A stretch of DNA of 64,000 nt from Ectopseudomonas toyotomiensis (GTDB lineage Bacteria; Pseudomonadota; Gammaproteobacteria; Pseudomonadales; Pseudomonadaceae): contig NZ_FOXK01000002.1 in assembly GCF_900115695.1 (NCBI RefSeq), positions 248,001-312,000 of the forward strand. The letters run 5' to 3'. Below are positions 1 through 7,428 of this stretch, piece by piece. A model generated the notes under the pieces. The model had not been told where the DNA came from. It saw only the letters and a list, made by a program, of their open reading frames with translations, and did not search any database. The translations under genes were made by a program, and so were the position numbers. How positions within the stretch are numbered: the stretch's first letter is position 1; every line of letters begins with the position of its first letter.

Positions 1-1
1 G

Positions 2-79
2 CGCCTGGAGCGTACCCGCGACGAATCGGCCCGTCAGGCTCGTGAACTCAAACGTCTGCTTGGTGGCGACCATGCGTAA
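2..79 (+). CDS. C-terminal end of an upstream phage early gene (partial)
   Basis: An open frame enters from the left edge and ends at TAA (77-79). The 25 visible residues are highly charged and end in RELKRLLGGDHA. The stop overlaps the transposase ATG at 72, which is the tight coupling seen through the rest of the operon. In Mu-like phages the gene before A is usually Ner or another small DNA-binding protein. The visible part is too short to name. Confidence 0.6.
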   Translation, partial: RLERTRDESARQARELKRLLGGDHA

Positions 80-2135
80 GTGGTTCGCCGCCGGAGAGCT
101 AGCTGGGCAGCCAGGCATGCCGAGTACCGTGCAAGGCGTCAATCTTCGCGCCAAGCGCGAGGGATGGGAGGCGCAGCTACGCTTGGGACGGGGCGGTGGC
201 CAGGAATACAACTTCGCCATGCTGCCCGCCGAAACCCAGGCCGCTCTGCTTGCACGCCTTGTCGGCGACGCCGAACCGCAGGCCGAAGTCGCGCCCATCC
301 AGGCGCACGAAATTGCGTTGCGTGACGATATTTCAGCGTCACGCCTTACCGATGATCAACGCAGCGTGATGACGGCGCGCCTGGCATTCGTGCGTGAAAT
401 CGAGCGCATGAGCCAGGTGGTCAGCCAGCAGCGGGCCATCATGACCTTGATTGGCCTGGCGCGTGACGGCCAGCTCAGCCCCTATCTGGCTGCCCGCGTC
501 GAGCGTGCCAACGACCGCAAGACGGCTGACCGCACCCTGAGCGAGCGCACCCTTAAAAGGTGGCTGGCGGACTACCGCAAGCAAGGCGAAGTCGGCCTGG
601 CCCCGGCACGCCGCAAGGTAGATACCGGCGTACCGGACTGGGCGCCTGACTTCCTGCGCTGCTACCAGCGGCCGACCAAGCCAGCGGTCGAGCGTGCCTA
701 TGCCGAGTTTGCTGCGAAGTACCTGGGCGAGCGTCCGAGCATCCACCAGGTGCGCCGCTTCCTGGACAAGCTGAGCCCGGAGGCCCGCGAGCGTGGCCGC
801 TACAGCCCGCAAGAGCTTAAAGCCTTCAAGCCCTTCCGTCGTCGCACTACCAAGAACCTGCTGCCCGGCGACGTGTACACAGCGGATGGCCACAAGTTCG
901 ACTCGGAGGTGATCAACCCGCGTACCGGCAAACCGTTCCGGCCGGAGATCACCACCACCATGGACGTGAGGACCCGCCGAGTCCTGGGCGTTTCCGTAGG
1001 CGAGTCGGAGAACAGCATCGACGTCATGCACTCGCTGCGCGATGCCATCGAGCGCGGCGGCATGTTTGCCCTGTTCTACGTGGACAACGGCAGCGGCTTC
1101 GCCAATGACGCCGTGCGCGAAGTGGTCGACCGCCTGGGTGGCGAGATGGTGCATGCGCTGCCCTACAACAGCCAGGCCCGTGGTTTGATCGAGCGCGCCC
1201 ACCAGACCATCTGGGTGGCGACCGCCAAGAAGCTGGTCAGCTACATCGGCGCCGACATGGACAAGCACGCCGGTACCAAGGTGCACCGCATCAGCCGCCA
1301 GCAGCTGCGCGACCACGGTGTTACCCGCCTGATCCCAACCCTGAGCGAGTTCATGGACGTGGCCTCGGTCGAGATCGAGGACTACAACAACCGGCCGCAC
1401 CGTGGCCTTGAGAAGATCCGCGACCCGCAGACCGGGCGCATGCGCCACATGAGCCCGAACGAGGCCTGGGAAGCAGCACGCGCTACCGGCTGGGAACCCA
1501 TCCTGGCGCCGGCCGAGCTGGTGTGCGACCTCATGCGCCCGCAGGTAGTGCGCCGCACCCTGCGCGGCGAAATCAACTGGGACGGCAACCGCTACTTCTT
1601 GGACGAGCTGCGCCACATGCACGGCGAAGACGTGCGCATTGCCTACGACGTGCATGACGCCAGCCGCATCTGGGTTCGCACCCTGGCCGGCGAGCTGATC
1701 GGCGAGGCGCTGATCGACGGCAATGCCGACGACTACCAGCCGCTCAACCGCATCCAGAAGGCGCGCGAGAAGCTGGCCCAAGGCCAAGTGAAGCGAGGCA
1801 TCGAGAAGATCGAGCGCAGCACGGGCCAGCGCCTGGAGCTGGTGCCGCAGCCCATCGCGCCCAGCAGCAACTTGCTCCTGGAACAACAGCAGACGGCCCT
1901 GGAGTACGCCGAGCAAGTTGTGGAACACCAAGCCATCCAGGCCTCTGCCTTCACCGTGCCCGACAACGACATGACCCGCTACGACCTGTGGCAGGAGCTG
2001 GAGACCCGTCGCCAGCGCGGCGAAGCGCTCAGCGAGGCCGAGGCCAACTGGCACGCCATCTATCCGAACAACCCTGGCTTCAAAGCCATTCAACGCATGT
2101 ACGACCACTTCGCGGCCGCTGAGGCCACTGCCTGA
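72..2135 (+). CDS. Mu-type transposase A (DDE recombinase)
   Basis: This 687-residue transposase would bind the phage ends and carry out strand transfer for integration and replicative transposition. The N-terminus (MRKWFAAGELAGQPGMP) resembles the Mu A end-binding winged helix, with the motif LRAKREGW. The catalytic core shows TADGH (D272), YVDNGSGF (D338) and GLIERAHQ (E374), a DDE triad. The C-terminal 150 residues are charged and helical and fit the B-interaction and assembly region. A longer frame could start at GTG 42. ATG 72 is preferred because it aligns with the Mu A N-terminus and overlaps the upstream stop. The gene for the B ATPase follows after 18 nt. Confidence 0.95.
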   Translation: MRKWFAAGELAGQPGMPSTVQGVNLRAKREGWEAQLRLGRGGGQEYNFAMLPAETQAALLARLVGDAEPQAEVAPIQAHEIALRDDISASRLTDDQRSVMTARLAFVREIERMSQVVSQQRAIMTLIGLARDGQLSPYLAARVERANDRKTADRTLSERTLKRWLADYRKQGEVGLAPARRKVDTGVPDWAPDFLRCYQRPTKPAVERAYAEFAAKYLGERPSIHQVRRFLDKLSPEARERGRYSPQELKAFKPFRRRTTKNLLPGDVYTADGHKFDSEVINPRTGKPFRPEITTTMDVRTRRVLGVSVGESENSIDVMHSLRDAIERGGMFALFYVDNGSGFANDAVREVVDRLGGEMVHALPYNSQARGLIERAHQTIWVATAKKLVSYIGADMDKHAGTKVHRISRQQLRDHGVTRLIPTLSEFMDVASVEIEDYNNRPHRGLEKIRDPQTGRMRHMSPNEAWEAARATGWEPILAPAELVCDLMRPQVVRRTLRGEINWDGNRYFLDELRHMHGEDVRIAYDVHDASRIWVRTLAGELIGEALIDGNADDYQPLNRIQKAREKLAQGQVKRGIEKIERSTGQRLELVPQPIAPSSNLLLEQQQTALEYAEQVVEHQAIQASAFTVPDNDMTRYDLWQELETRRQRGEALSEAEANWHAIYPNNPGFKAIQRMYDHFAAAEATA

Positions 2136-2153
2136 CCTGGGGGAGAACCACCT

Positions 2154-2873
2154 ATGAGCGTTTCCAAAATCATCCCGTTGACCAATGTCGGCCTGCTGGC
2201 CGGCGCCATCGAGCGCGCCATGCAACGACCGATTGGCCTGCCAGGCCTGGTGGTGATGTACGGCCCGAGCGGACTGGGCAAGTCCGTGGCCGCTGCCTGC
2301 TCGGCCAACCAGCATCGTGCCTACTACGTCGAGTGCCGCGACACCTGGACGAAGAAGGCATTCCTGCTCGCCATCCTGCGCGAGATGTCTGTCACCCCGG
2401 CACGCACCCTGAGCGAGATGGTCGACCAGGTGGCCGAGCAGCTCAGCCGCAGCGGTCGCCCGCTGATCGTTGATGACGTGCAGTACCTGCTGGAGAAGGC
2501 AGCCGCTAACGTGCTGACCGATATCTACAACGCCAGCCAGGGCACCATCATCCTGATCGGCGAGAAAGGCGTACCGGCCAGCATGGCCAAGCTGGAGCGC
2601 TTGCATAACCGCGTGCTGGAGTGGGTGCCGGCACAAGCCGCCACCCTGGCAGACGTGAAGCGGTTGGCTACCGCCAGCTATCCAAGCCTGCAGATCGCAG
2701 ACGACTTGCTGTCCGACCTGGTCAAGCAAGTGAAGGGCTGCCTGCGCCGCGCTGCGGTCAATCTCTACCGCGTCAGCAGTGAGTGCACCGCCAAGGGTCT
2801 GAACGAGGTAAGCCTGGACACCTGGACGTCTGACTGGTTTACCGGCGAAGCGCCGCGCGCGGGGGATAAGTAA
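2154..2873 (+). CDS. Mu B-like transposition target ATPase (AAA family)
   Basis: A 239-residue AAA ATPase with Walker A GPSGLGKS (about residues 39-46) and Walker B LIVDDVQYLL (about 103-112). Mu B family proteins bind DNA, choose the transposition target and activate transposase. The short length and single ATPase domain fit the B proteins of Pseudomonas Mu-like phages, which are smaller than Mu B itself. It has a strong ribosome site (GGGGGAG) before ATG 2154 and lies directly after A. Its TAA overlaps the ATG of the next gene (2871-2875), so the operon is translationally coupled. Confidence 0.93.
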   Translation: MSVSKIIPLTNVGLLAGAIERAMQRPIGLPGLVVMYGPSGLGKSVAAACSANQHRAYYVECRDTWTKKAFLLAILREMSVTPARTLSEMVDQVAEQLSRSGRPLIVDDVQYLLEKAAANVLTDIYNASQGTIILIGEKGVPASMAKLERLHNRVLEWVPAQAATLADVKRLATASYPSLQIADDLLSDLVKQVKGCLRRAAVNLYRVSSECTAKGLNEVSLDTWTSDWFTGEAPRAGDK

Positions 2874-3676
2874 TGCGCTCCGGTAAGAAGCCGATTCACC
2901 TGGCCATGACCGGGGGCAAACTGCCGCGCCAGCGCATGTGGGAAGCCATCCGCGAACTGGGCCGCGATGGCGCCGAGTTCACCACTTACACCGTCGCCCG
3001 CCGTTCTGAGGAAGAAGACGAAGCCGCGCGCAGCTACCTGCTGAGCCTGGCCAAGGCCGGCATCGTCGCAAAGCTGGCCGTGAAAGGCCGCGACGGCACC
3101 TGGTCTCTCCTGAAAGACGAAGGCGCAGAGGCGCCGCGCGTGAACAAGAAAGGCGAGCGGCTACCGCTTGAGGCCGTCGAGTGCATCTGGCGCGCGCTGC
3201 GCATCCTGGGCGAGCTGACCGCCGCCGAAGCGGCCAGCCAGGCTGCAGCCGGTGGCGCGCCTATCAGTGAGAACGGCGCGCGCATCTACCTGCAGGGGCT
3301 GGCCCAGGCCGGCTATACGGTGCGCTCGGGTGGTACGCCTGGCATCCCGGCCAGCTACCGCCTGCTGCCTGCGCGCTACAGCGGCCCGCTGCACCCCATC
3401 TATCAGCGCTCCAGTTATGAGCAGGTCTATGACCCGAACCTGGACAAGGTGGTGTGGGCCAAGGGCGCGCAACCTGATGCGTCCGAGCTGGCCGGGCTGC
3501 GCCTGGAAAAGGCCAACCTCGACAAGCAACTGGCCGAGTTGCGCGAAGCCATCCGCCCAGTCAAGGCGCTGGCCGGCAGCGCCGTTGCCCAGTTCCACCC
3601 CGATGACCGCGAACGGGCCGAGGGTGTCGAAGCGCTCGCACGCCTGAACAAGCTGTTACTGGAGGTGGGCGCATGA
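2873..3676 (+). CDS. phage early protein, unknown function, winged-helix-like
   Basis: A 267-residue protein of unknown function. Two segments look like winged-helix DNA-binding units: residues about 18-75 (RMWEAIRELGRDGAEFTTYTVAR) and about 97-160 (AVECIWRALRILGELTAAEAA). The C-terminal 80 residues form a helical, coiled-coil-like tail (KANLDKQLAELREAIRP). Its place directly after A and B is typical of the early block of Pseudomonas Mu-like phages. A role in replication or regulation is inference. The start overlaps the stop of B and the end overlaps the next start by 4 nt. Confidence 0.75.
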   Translation: MRSGKKPIHLAMTGGKLPRQRMWEAIRELGRDGAEFTTYTVARRSEEEDEAARSYLLSLAKAGIVAKLAVKGRDGTWSLLKDEGAEAPRVNKKGERLPLEAVECIWRALRILGELTAAEAASQAAAGGAPISENGARIYLQGLAQAGYTVRSGGTPGIPASYRLLPARYSGPLHPIYQRSSYEQVYDPNLDKVVWAKGAQPDASELAGLRLEKANLDKQLAELREAIRPVKALAGSAVAQFHPDDRERAEGVEALARLNKLLLEVGA

Positions 3677-4056
3677 ACCAGGCTGCCCGAGTAGACCTGT
3701 CCGCCTGGGGCGAACAGCCGCCGCTGTGGGTCAGCCTGCTGGCCCGCGAGGTCGAGCAGAGCAACCGCAAGTCGGCCGGCGAGCGTGTCGGTGTCAGCCG
3801 CACCGCCGTAAGCCTGGTGCTGGTCAACCGCTACCCGTGCTCCACAGAGGGCGTGGCCCGCAAGGTGATGGACGTCCTGGGCCGCATCGAGTGCGTGGCC
3901 CTGGGCGAAGTGATCACCGCCGAGCAGTGCCAAACCTACCGCGAACGCAAAGCCCCCACCCATAACCCGATGGCCATGCAGCACTGGCGCGCCTGCCAGC
4001 ACTGCCCCAACAACCCCAACTGTGCAGCAGAGGAGCCACGCCATGGCAGCCACTGA
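3673..4056 (+). CDS. helix-turn-helix DNA-binding protein with C-terminal Cys cluster
   Basis: A 127-residue protein. Residues about 30-62 (SNRKSAGERVGVSRTAVSLV) form a clear helix-turn-helix in which RTAVSLVL would be the recognition helix. The C-terminus has a possible metal site, HWRACQHCPNNPNC, with three closely spaced Cys. This combination suggests a small regulator or DNA-binding accessory protein. Its target is unknown. It overlaps its neighbours at both ends (ATGA at 3673 and 14 nt with the following gene). Confidence 0.75.
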   Translation: MNQAARVDLSAWGEQPPLWVSLLAREVEQSNRKSAGERVGVSRTAVSLVLVNRYPCSTEGVARKVMDVLGRIECVALGEVITAEQCQTYRERKAPTHNPMAMQHWRACQHCPNNPNCAAEEPRHGSH

Positions 4057-4348
4057 GCAACGCCCGCTGAGAGTCCTGACCACTGCGCTGGCCACCAGCC
4101 TGCGCGACTTCAACGCAGCCGCCCGCCACCTGCAGGCCAAGGGCGTGCGATTGCTGCAAATCAAACCGACCGAGAACTGCCTGCAGATCAGCCCAGAGGA
4201 CGGCGAGCGCCTTGTGCGTGAGCGCCTGACCGAGGGCTACCAGCGCCACGCCTCGGCGGGCAGCGACCGCATCACCGTGCTGTTCGAGGGCGTAACCCTC
4301 GAATGGCGCAAACCCATCAGCTACCGCGATTTTCAAACCATTCACTGA
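4043..4348 (+). CDS. small phage early protein, unknown
   Basis: A 101-residue protein that I do not recognise. A longer frame starts at GTG 4022, but ATG 4043 has a good ribosome site (GAGGAG) at the right spacing. The N-terminal half is helical (LATSLRDFNAAARHLQAKGV). The C-terminal half looks like a small beta fold (SDRITVLFEGVTLEWR). It starts inside the end of the helix-turn-helix gene and is followed by gam after 14 nt. Confidence 0.65.
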   Translation: MAATEQRPLRVLTTALATSLRDFNAAARHLQAKGVRLLQIKPTENCLQISPEDGERLVRERLTEGYQRHASAGSDRITVLFEGVTLEWRKPISYRDFQTIH

Positions 4349-4362
4349 GAGAGGCCCCAAAC

Positions 4363-4881
4363 ATGGCACCGAAAAAACGACTGAAAGCCGCTGCGGCTCA
4401 GAACATCCCGCAGACCCGCGACCAGGTGGTAAGCGACATCAAAGCCATCGGCGACGTGCAGCGCGAAATCACCCGGCTTGAAACCGAAATGAATGACGAA
4501 ATCGGCGAGGTCACCGAGCGCTTTGCCGGGCCGGTTGATGACTTGAAGAAGCGCCTCACCGCTCTGCAAAGCGGTGTGCAGGGCTGGTGTGAGGCCCACC
4601 GCGCCGAGCTGACCGATAACAACAAGGTCAAGTTTGCCAACCTGGTGACCGGCGAAGTGCAGTGGCGCTGCCGCCCGCCGAGCGTGACCGTGCGTGGCGC
4701 CGAAAGCGTGCTTGAGCTGCTCAAGGTCAAGGGCCTGGAGCGCTTCATTCGCACCAAGGAAGAGGTGAACAAGGAAGCCATCCTCAACGAACCGGATGCA
4801 GTCGAGGCCCTGCCGGGCGTGACCATCAACCGTGATATCGAAGACTTCGCCATCGTGCCGTTCGAGCAGGGGGTGCAGTGA
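4363..4881 (+). CDS. gam: Gam-like host nuclease inhibitor
   Basis: A 172-residue protein of the Mu Gam family. These proteins bind double-stranded DNA ends like bacterial Ku and protect linear phage DNA from RecBCD-type exonucleases. The long N-terminal helix (DVQREITRLETEMNDEIGEV) and the stretch GEVQWRCRPPSVTVRG are typical, and the length matches Mu Gam. ATG 4363 is chosen over an in-frame start at 4303, which would run into the previous gene. The Lys-rich N-terminus (MAPKKRLKAAAA) suits a DNA-binding protein. Confidence 0.88.
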   Translation: MAPKKRLKAAAAQNIPQTRDQVVSDIKAIGDVQREITRLETEMNDEIGEVTERFAGPVDDLKKRLTALQSGVQGWCEAHRAELTDNNKVKFANLVTGEVQWRCRPPSVTVRGAESVLELLKVKGLERFIRTKEEVNKEAILNEPDAVEALPGVTINRDIEDFAIVPFEQGVQ

Positions 4882-5075
4882 TGGGGCTTCTTACTGAACT
4901 CGCCCAGGTCAAGGCCGTGGCTGATGCCGTCGAGCTGCTCGACGTCGACGCCCTGGACTTCGAGCACCTGGAACTGAATAACGGCCGCGACTTTCTACTG
5001 GCGCTGGTAACTGGTCCGCAGGCCGAGCGGCTGGCCGAGCTGCTGGAGCGGCTGCGCTCTGGCCAGGAGGCATGA
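4881..5075 (+). CDS. small acidic phage protein, unknown
   Basis: A 64-residue acidic, Leu-rich protein (MGLLTELAQVKAVADAVELL). It starts at ATG 4881, which overlaps the gam stop as TGATG, so it is probably translated by coupling. I do not recognise a family. A DNA-mimic or protein-protein role is possible from the charge, but this is speculation. Confidence 0.6.
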   Translation: MGLLTELAQVKAVADAVELLDVDALDFEHLELNNGRDFLLALVTGPQAERLAELLERLRSGQEA

Positions 5076-5076
5076 C

Positions 5077-5547
5077 ATGAGCCTGGAGCACATCCGCAAC
5101 TACTACGGCGTTCCGGCCAAGAAAGGTGGCCGCGTCAATGCCTACGGCAAGTCGGGCACGATCACCGGCACAAGCAACGCTCACCTCCTAATCAAGCTGG
5201 ACGGCGAGAAACACAGCAACCCGTATCACCCCACCGACGGCATCGAGTACCTGGAGCCTGAGCCCAAGCGCAGCAGCACCAACATCATTGCTTACTGCTG
5301 GGCCGGTGGCCTGATCCAGTTCGGTCCGAGCGTGCCGGACGGGGCAATCGGTATCGCACGGGGCGAAGAGTCGAAGGTGCGCGAGGTTATCGAGACCACC
5401 GCCCGCCACGCGAAAGACAACGAGCGCTTGCTGGTACCCGGTGTGCCCGAGGCAGCAAACGAGCGCGAAGGCTTGGCAGCCCTGGCCCGCTATATCCAGT
5501 GGCTTGGCGAACGCAACGGCCCCGGCTTCCGGGCCATGGGGGCGTGA
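5077..5547 (+). CDS. phage early protein, unknown
   Basis: A 156-residue protein with a strong ribosome site (AGGAGG at 5066-5071). The first 50 residues (NYYGVPAKKGGRVNAYGKSG) look like a small SH3-like beta barrel, ending in KHSNPYHPTDGIEYL. The rest is mixed and helical. I do not recognise a family function. Similar genes follow gam in Pseudomonas Mu-like phages as hypothetical proteins. Confidence 0.65.
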   Translation: MSLEHIRNYYGVPAKKGGRVNAYGKSGTITGTSNAHLLIKLDGEKHSNPYHPTDGIEYLEPEPKRSSTNIIAYCWAGGLIQFGPSVPDGAIGIARGEESKVREVIETTARHAKDNERLLVPGVPEAANEREGLAALARYIQWLGERNGPGFRAMGA

Positions 5548-5548
5548 G

Positions 5549-6040
5549 ATGCAGCGCTATCACGACCCTAGCGAAGACCCGCTGTCCGCCACTGCAGCAC
5601 ATGAACAGGAGCGCCAGCGCATTGCAGCAGCTACCGAGGCGTTCCTGGCCAAAGGGGGGCAGATCGAGCAGGTAGGCCACCAGATGCAGGCCACCAGTCC
5701 GACCTTCGTTATCAACCCGACCAAGACGCCGGTCTATGCGCACCTGTTCGTGCGCCCGGAGGACGAAACGCTGCGCGCCAAGCCTGTCGTGAAGCCGATC
5801 ACCGTCCCGGCCAAGCCGGAGGTGAAGGCCGAGGCGCCTGCTGTCGAGCCGAAACCGGCCGCGCCGAAACGTACCGACGTTGTCCAGGAGCTTCGCGAGC
5901 TGTCCATTGCCGCCCGCCTGATGGTTCAGGCGGCGCTGGGCGCATCACCGGGCATCGCCGCGCGGACAATCGGTATCAACGAAAAGCAAGCGCGTCAGGT
6001 GGCGCGCGACTTCAACATCAAATTCAAACGCCAACGCTAG
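5549..6040 (+). CDS. phage early protein with C-terminal helix-turn-helix
   Basis: A 163-residue protein. The frame stays open upstream to 5441, but ATG 5549 sits just after the previous stop and is the natural start. The middle (residues about 75-110) is Pro/Ala/Lys-rich (VPAKPEVKAEAPAVEPKPAA) and looks like a linker. The last 50 residues (MVQAALGASPGIAARTIGIN) carry a helix-turn-helix followed by a basic end (NIKFKRQR). It probably binds nucleic acid; the target is unknown. Confidence 0.65.
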   Translation: MQRYHDPSEDPLSATAAHEQERQRIAAATEAFLAKGGQIEQVGHQMQATSPTFVINPTKTPVYAHLFVRPEDETLRAKPVVKPITVPAKPEVKAEAPAVEPKPAAPKRTDVVQELRELSIAARLMVQAALGASPGIAARTIGINEKQARQVARDFNIKFKRQR

Positions 6041-6049
6041 GAGACCCCC

Positions 6050-6298
6050 ATGGCCGAACTGACCATCACCATCAAAGACGAAAACGGTGCCATTGGTGTC
6101 GCCCTCGGGGGCGACACCAACGTCGAGACCACTGCGGGTTTTGTTGCCCACGCCCTCATGCGTTTGGTGCCCGAGGTTGTCGTCGGTGCCGCCCGCGCTG
6201 CCGCGAAACGTGGCAACTGCCCCTGCCCGAAGTGCTCGGCCAAGCGCGAGGCTGCTGGCCAGGCCCAATCCAACGAACCCAAACCAACCCTGCACTAA
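6050..6298 (+). CDS. small phage early protein, unknown
   Basis: An 82-residue protein. The start (MAELTITIKDENGAIGVALG) reads as two beta strands. The middle is an Ala/Val-rich helix. The end has one CPCPKC motif that might hold metal. A ribosome site (AGGAG) precedes ATG 6050. I do not recognise a family. It lies 9 nt after the previous gene and 13 nt before the HU-like gene. Confidence 0.6.
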   Translation: MAELTITIKDENGAIGVALGGDTNVETTAGFVAHALMRLVPEVVVGAARAAAKRGNCPCPKCSAKREAAGQAQSNEPKPTLH

Positions 6299-6311
6299 GC
6301 GAGGAAACACC

Positions 6312-6608
6312 ATGAGCCTGACTCAGAAAGACCTGATCGACACCATCACCCACGAACTGGGTGTCTCCGGCACCACGGTCAGCAAGACGCAAGTCGATGC
6401 CGTGCTCAATCGCCTGTCCATCGTTACTGCTCGCACCCTCAAAGCCGGTGGTGACGTGCCGCTTCCGGGCATTGGCAAGTTGAAGGCCAGCAAGCGCGCC
6501 GCACGCACCGGCCGCAATCCGGGTACTGGCCAGGCCATCGAGATCCCGGCAAAGACGGTGGTCAAGCTGAGCCTCAACAAAGCCATGGACGAGGCAATCA
6601 ACCGCTAA
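6312..6608 (+). CDS. HU/IHF-family DNA-bending protein
   Basis: A 98-residue histone-like protein. The N-terminal helices (LTQKDLIDTITHELGVSGTT) and the beta-arm region with GIGKLKASKRAARTGRNPGT are typical HU/IHF features, and the C-terminus (KTVVKLSLNKAMDEAINR) matches the family. Mu transposition needs HU and IHF to shape the ends and the enhancer, so a phage-encoded copy may serve transpososome assembly; this is inference. ATG 6312 has a GAGGAAA ribosome site. The frame is open further upstream, but that part only shadows the preceding gene. Its TAA lies within the first ribozyme element. Confidence 0.9.
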   Translation: MSLTQKDLIDTITHELGVSGTTVSKTQVDAVLNRLSIVTARTLKAGGDVPLPGIGKLKASKRAARTGRNPGTGQAIEIPAKTVVKLSLNKAMDEAINR

Positions 6609-6673
6609 GCGAAACCGCCCCGGCTTTGCTGGGGCGGTCTGCCAGGCGTGGTGGCCTGGTACTGACGAGCAGC
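6604..6673 (+). ncRNA. type II hammerhead ribozyme, copy 1
   Basis: All conserved hammerhead parts are present in type II order. G12-A13-A14-A15.1 is at 6611-6614. Stem III then runs 11 bp (6614-6624 with 6628-6638, one G-U) with a UUU loop. The cleavage triplet GUC ends at 6639. Stem I has 8 bp (6640-6647 with 6654-6661, one G-U) and a GUGGUG loop. The core CUGACGA is at 6662-6668. Stem II is short: GC 6609-6610 with GC 6669-6670, then an internal loop and GC 6604-6605 with GC 6672-6673. Predicted cleavage is between 6639 and 6640. The UAA stop of the HU gene (6606-6608) lies inside stem II. Catalysis has not been tested. Confidence 0.9.
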
Positions 6674-6686
6674 CACTGGAGAGAAC

Positions 6687-7358
6687 ATGGATCGCAAGAA
6701 AGCCCTGGATAAGGTCAAGAAGTGCCTGGCCTTGGCCAATAGCAGCAACCCCAACGAAGCGGCCGCAGCGATGCGACAGGCCCGCGCGATGATGGAGAAG
6801 TACCAGCTAGAGCAGAGCGACTTGGATCTGTACGAGATCGAGGAGCACAGCGCCCGCAGCGGTTCGAAGATGAACCCTGCGCAATGGGAAGCCAACCTGG
6901 CGCAGATCATCGCCAAGGCCTATGCCTGCCGCCTGGTGTTCATGGCAGGCCTGGGTGATTGGCGGTTCATTGGTGAGATGGCCGAGGTGGCTGGTTACAC
7001 CATGACCGTGCTGCTGCGCAAAGTGCGCCAGGCCCGCCGCGAGTACATCGGCAATGATCTGAAGCGGTGCAAGCCGGCCAACAAGACCAAGCGGGCCGAC
7101 CAGTTCTGCGACGGCTGGGTGTGGGCTGTGCGCAAAGAGGTGCTGCAGTTCGCAGACGCCGCGCCATCAGCTGCGACCGAGGCTTACATGCTCAAGCACC
7201 ACCCCGAGTTGATCACCGGCAAGCCCATCGACCGCAACAGCAGCACCAAGGTTCTGAGTCAGCGGGCTATTAGCGATGCTGCAGCGGGCATCCGGGCAGC
7301 CAATGGTGTGCAACTGCAGCACGGTGTGCGTGGCACCGAACAACTGGCCCTGACCTAA
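6687..7358 (+). CDS. DUF2786-domain phage protein
   Basis: A 223-residue protein. The N-terminal 45 residues (MDRKKALDKVKKCLALANSS, then a run ending in MMEKYQLEQSDL) are the DUF2786 signature. This domain occurs in phage and bacterial proteins of unknown function and is often joined to a second domain like the one seen here (about residues 70-190, with WRFIGEMAEVAGYTMTVLL). The SD region GGAGAG precedes ATG 6687. It is the only gene between the two hammerhead ribozymes, so its message may be cut out of the early transcript as a separate RNA. What the protein does is unknown. Confidence 0.8.
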   Translation: MDRKKALDKVKKCLALANSSNPNEAAAAMRQARAMMEKYQLEQSDLDLYEIEEHSARSGSKMNPAQWEANLAQIIAKAYACRLVFMAGLGDWRFIGEMAEVAGYTMTVLLRKVRQARREYIGNDLKRCKPANKTKRADQFCDGWVWAVRKEVLQFADAAPSAATEAYMLKHHPELITGKPIDRNSSTKVLSQRAISDAAAGIRAANGVQLQHGVRGTEQLALT

Positions 7359-7425
7359 GCGAAACCTAGCCCCGCCAGGGGCGAAGGTCTGCCGGGCGTG
7401 GTAGCCCGGTACTGATGAGCAGCCA
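7354..7425 (+). ncRNA. type II hammerhead ribozyme, copy 2
   Basis: A second copy with the same layout. GAAA is at 7361-7364. Stem III (7364-7374 with 7379-7388) carries a small internal loop and a GCCA loop. The GUC triplet ends at 7389, stem I is 7390-7397 with 7404-7411 and the loop is GUGGUA. The core CUGAUGA is at 7412-7418 and the first stem II pairs are GC 7359-7360 with GC 7419-7420. In stem I the A-U pair of copy 1 (6644/6657) is G-C here (7394/7407), a compensatory change that supports a folded RNA. Predicted cleavage is between 7389 and 7390. The stop codon of the DUF2786 gene abuts stem II. Confidence 0.88.
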
Positions 7426-7428
7426 CAC

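Noticed and set aside
339..2729. 796-codon frame on the minus strand across transposase and B genes
   Set aside because: It is a shadow of the GC-rich third-position pattern; the plus strand holds clear Mu A and Mu B domains.
4303..4362. 20-residue N-terminal extension of Gam
   Set aside because: It overlaps the previous gene and does not fit the Gam family N-terminus; ATG 4363 does.
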